DNA from: Methylomonas sp.
Lineage (GTDB): Bacteria > Pseudomonadota > Gammaproteobacteria > Methylococcales > Methylomonadaceae
Reading direction: 5' to 3'
Length of the DNA stretch: 5,622 nt
Assembly (NCBI GenBank): GCA_026990815.1
Contig: JALXCS010000136.1
Coordinates: 10,739-16,360 of the forward strand
Shown here in pieces: positions 5,605 through 5,622 of the stretch. Position 1 is the first letter of the stretch, and every line of letters begins with the position of its first letter. The position numbers and the translations under genes were made by a program. Under the pieces are notes generated by a model. It worked only from the letters and a program-made list of their open reading frames with translations. It did not search any database and was not told the DNA's origin.

Positions 5605-5622
5605 TCGAAGCAATACATAAAC

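Noticed and set aside
5605..5622. Terminator or further gene after uppP
   Set aside because: Only 18 bases remain, with no inverted repeat, T-run or start codon with a binding site.

Overview
The window is a compact, entirely plus-strand housekeeping cluster from a bacterial chromosome. It reads kdsA (3' part) - eno - ftsB - unknown two-helix membrane protein - ispD - ispF - truD - uppP. The order kdsA/eno/ftsB/ispD/ispF/truD is characteristic of Gammaproteobacteria, and KdsA (an LPS enzyme) shows the host is Gram-negative. Base composition looks moderately AT-rich (estimated by eye, not computed). The proteins align with enterobacterial and pseudomonad homologues but are clearly not from Escherichia; the genus cannot be fixed from the sequence alone.

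Layout: bases 1-506 are the C-terminal 167 codons of KdsA. After an 8-base gap comes a complete enolase (515-1795). A 55-base gap with a small hairpin leads to ftsB (GTG at 1851, though a strong Shine-Dalgarno inside this reading frame points to a non-standard ATC start at 1878). A 127-residue protein of unknown function with two membrane helices follows (best start GTG 2170). It is separated from ispD (2599-3294) by 45 bases that hold a 12-codon mini-ORF. ispD and ispF overlap by 4 bases, truD follows after 14 bases, and uppP overlaps the truD stop by one base (TAATG). Only 18 bases follow uppP, and they show no feature. No RNA gene, mobile element, CRISPR array or convincing terminator was seen.

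How it fits together: most of the genes feed envelope construction. KdsA makes the LPS inner-core sugar Kdo-8-phosphate. IspD and IspF carry out two steps of the MEP isoprenoid pathway, whose C5 products become undecaprenyl pyrophosphate. UppP dephosphorylates that lipid to recycle the peptidoglycan and O-antigen carrier. FtsB belongs to the FtsQLB divisome complex that activates septal wall synthesis. Enolase supplies PEP, which KdsA uses directly. TruD, a tRNA pseudouridine synthase, is the functional outlier. The short gaps and overlaps suggest co-transcription and translational coupling; this is inferred from spacing only.

I found no dramatic new system. The points most worth a second look are the ftsB start, the mini-ORF before an ispD that lacks a good ribosome-binding site, the unknown membrane protein between ftsB and ispD, and uppP coupled to truD.
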